Source: an uncultured Eubacteriales bacterium (GTDB taxonomy: Bacteria; Bacillota; Clostridia; Lachnospirales; Lachnospiraceae). Taken from it: a DNA stretch of 6,698 nucleotides. Where the stretch lies: assembly GCA_900321145.1 (NCBI GenBank), contig ONVB01000225.1, positions 1 through 6,698 on the forward strand. Reading direction: 5' to 3'. The notes under the pieces are model-generated. The model worked only from the letters and a program-made list of their open reading frames with translations, made no database searches and had not been told where the DNA came from. The translations under genes and the position numbers were made by a program. Numbering within the stretch: position 1 is the first letter of the stretch; every line of letters starts with the position of its first letter. Positions 5,032-6,698 of this stretch are shown here, in pieces.

Positions 5032-6698
5032 GTGGAAGAGACTTATGTTAGACAACAACAAATAGAGCAGATAACTGCAAATGCGGAGCCTCAGATGATG
5101 GAGGCTTCACAAACCAGAAATGAGTATCTTGAGACCATGCAGCAGGATATGCGAAGGAAGACGGAGCTTGACAACAGCGAGTGGAACGGAATCCTGCAGC
5201 GTAAGAATTCCTCCTATATGGATGCGGTAAAGGAAGCAAACAATGCGCTTCACGATAAATTGCAGCAGGTCATACCTACCGATCTCGAATCATTTGAGAG
5301 CAGCCTTGCGGATCTTGAGTCTAAGTATGAAACACTGATACAAAGCTGCAATATCTATCTTCAGAAAAGGAAGTGGGCCATAACACCGAGCGGAAGAGCC
5401 AGGGCGAGGATGGTAAAGCAGACACTTGCTTCTGCAATTGCGGAAAAGAGCAGACTTAAGGAGAGTGCCTATGACATCTATCGCAGCAAGAACTTCGGCG
5501 CAGGTGTTATATGGGGAAATACGATGAACGAGACCAGGCGCACGACGATCAGATCTGATTCCCAAAATGAAAGGAAGGTCGGTAAAGCCACCGTCATAGA
5601 AAACGGAGGAGCGGTTTACTACTTCAAAAAAGAGACGAAGTATCTTCCGGTGAGCGAAAGGCTTGAGGAGGAAATCTTCAATAACCCCAGGTTTTTGAGT
5701 GAAAAAGCCAAGCTTGACAGGTTGAAACCATATTTAAAAGGAGAACAAATCGCGGTTTCAAATGTACTTAAAACTATAGGAGGACATCCGGATGTATATA
5801 CGCCTGCTTCCGTGCTGAAAAATGTGAACAACGTAATCAAGGAAGTGGACCCGTCCGCAAGTCTTCTTGAGGAAAGCTACGGATCGCTCCTTTTGGATAT
5901 ATGCCCCTTGTTTGCAGAAATTCATTCCTCTGCTTCGAGCATGAATTCCGCGGGGGTAGAGCCCGACAGACCGCTTGAGATGCGTAAGGTGGCTGCAAGC
6001 AGGCTTGCCGAATTATTCGGTATGTCCGATATGATCGCAGAGTCAAAGACGGTTAATCGCGTCAAAACCGACGAGAACGGAAATACTGTAGTTGAAAAGG
6101 GGGTTGCCACCAAGGAAATAACCGGGGATACCAAGTTGGAACTTAGGGTAAAAGCAAACCAAACCAAGGATAAACAGATAGAGTATACCCCCGAAGCCGT
6201 GGCCAAGCTTAATGCCTTGAGGATATTTGATGTTATCTGTGGTATTGTTGACAGGGATGAATCACAGATACGCTATGAATCGGAGGTCGTAGACGGCAAG
6301 GTCGTGGTCAACGGTATCAAGTGTCTCGGAAACAGCTCATCTTTCGGCAAGTTAACCTACGAGAGCATTACAAAGGATGCCGGAGGTATACATGGTCTGA
6401 AGCCGTTAGAGGTAAACGGTAAATCGATGATCACGTATGTAGATACGTCCATGGCTGCAGCGCTGCTTAACATAAAAGACGAAGATGTAAAAAAGCTTAT
6501 GGGAGATATACTTTCAGAAGATGAGATCAAAGCGTTAAATGACAGGATTCGCGGTGTGGTAAAGCTGTTTGATTCCGGCAAGATCATAACTGTGGAAAAA
6601 TGGAATGAACAGGCGGCAAATAAGGTTTTGAAAGATACCGAACAAGCCCAGCCGGAATTTTTCAGGAGTGTGAAAGTTCAAACTAAAAAAGAAAAGAA
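5032..6698 (+). CDS. Kinase-like fold protein with substituted catalytic residues (3' end outside window)
   Basis: The frame is open from the GTG to the window edge (555 codons plus 2 bases), so the C-terminus is missing. No membrane segment or signal peptide is seen. Residues 1-180 are mostly charged helix, probably partly coiled coil, and include an IQSCNIYL segment near 103-110 and a basic GRARARMVK patch (121-129). From about 184 the order of elements recalls PI3/4-kinase, HipA or actin-fragmin kinase-like domains. A strand GGAVYYFKKE offers a candidate ATP lysine (K199 or K200). A helix ASRLAELFG (322-330) is followed by a strand ending KEITGD. The helix and loop IVDRDESQ (405-412) sit where a D-R-H-x-x-N catalytic loop is expected, and CLGNSSSFG (431-439) sits where a D-N-x-x-x-F-G metal loop is expected. 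The key H, N and D thus appear as D409, Q412 and G433. A helical tail follows, with W524. It is the second gene of an operon, 45 bp after the GNAT-like gene. Coding is certain; the fold is inferred from motif order. Confidence 0.85.
   Translation, partial: MEETYVRQQQIEQITANAEPQMMEASQTRNEYLETMQQDMRRKTELDNSEWNGILQRKNSSYMDAVKEANNALHDKLQQVIPTDLESFESSLADLESKYETLIQSCNIYLQKRKWAITPSGRARARMVKQTLASAIAEKSRLKESAYDIYRSKNFGAGVIWGNTMNETRRTTIRSDSQNERKVGKATVIENGGAVYYFKKETKYLPVSERLEEEIFNNPRFLSEKAKLDRLKPYLKGEQIAVSNVLKTIGGHPDVYTPASVLKNVNNVIKEVDPSASLLEESYGSLLLDICPLFAEIHSSASSMNSAGVEPDRPLEMRKVAASRLAELFGMSDMIAESKTVNRVKTDENGNTVVEKGVATKEITGDTKLELRVKANQTKDKQIEYTPEAVAKLNALRIFDVICGIVDRDESQIRYESEVVDGKVVVNGIKCLGNSSSFGKLTYESITKDAGGIHGLKPLEVNGKSMITYVDTSMAAALLNIKDEDVKKLMGDILSEDEIKALNDRIRGVVKLFDSGKIITVEKWNEQAANKVLKDTEQAQPEFFRSVKVQTKKEK

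Noticed and set aside
5048..6587. Several short reverse-strand frames under the kinase-like gene
   Set aside because: The forward frame is open for 555 codons with a strong ribosome site; the reverse frames have Ser/Leu-rich, domain-free translations typical of shadows.

Overview
The window looks like chromosomal DNA of a low-to-medium GC Firmicute, most plausibly a Lachnospiraceae-type clostridium (Butyrivibrio/Roseburia-like). This is inferred from purine-rich GGAGG-type ribosome sites, sigma-A-like promoters with 17-bp spacers, and the protein repertoire. No rRNA, tRNA, transposase, CRISPR array or phage gene was seen.

Layout. (1) Bases 1-156 hold a rho-independent terminator for a gene left of the window, three small hairpins, and a good extended -10 promoter. 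(2) A forward gene (187-1923) encodes a membrane-anchored sensor phosphatase: two membrane segments around an extracytoplasmic Cache-like region, then HAMP and a SpoIIE/RsbU-type PP2C domain. It ends at a terminator whose stem overlaps the last codons of the convergent gene. (3) A reverse bicistronic unit (3772 down to 1996) encodes a PgaC-type family 2 glycosyltransferase and its small partner PgaD. Together they should be an inner-membrane poly-beta-1,6-N-acetylglucosamine (or related exopolysaccharide) synthase. (4) A 341-bp divergent intergenic region (3773-4113) carries one promoter for each direction and an A/T-rich inverted repeat between them. (5) A forward operon follows: a 290-residue protein resembling two degenerate GNAT acetyltransferase domains (4114-4986), then, after 45 bp, a GTG-started gene (5032 to beyond the right edge). 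The latter encodes a helical N-terminal region and a C-terminal domain that I read as a kinase-like fold (PI3/4-kinase, HipA or actin-fragmin kinase type) with its catalytic residues replaced.

How they may work together. PgaC and PgaD form one synthase. The phosphatase could control a partner-switching cascade (anti-anti-sigma factor dephosphorylation), but no anti-sigma or STAS gene lies in the window, so any link to the polysaccharide genes rests on adjacency alone. The most novel part is the right-hand operon, which pairs a tandem GNAT-like protein with an apparent pseudokinase. Its function is unknown. Domain assignments there come from motif reading without database search and should be treated as hypotheses.
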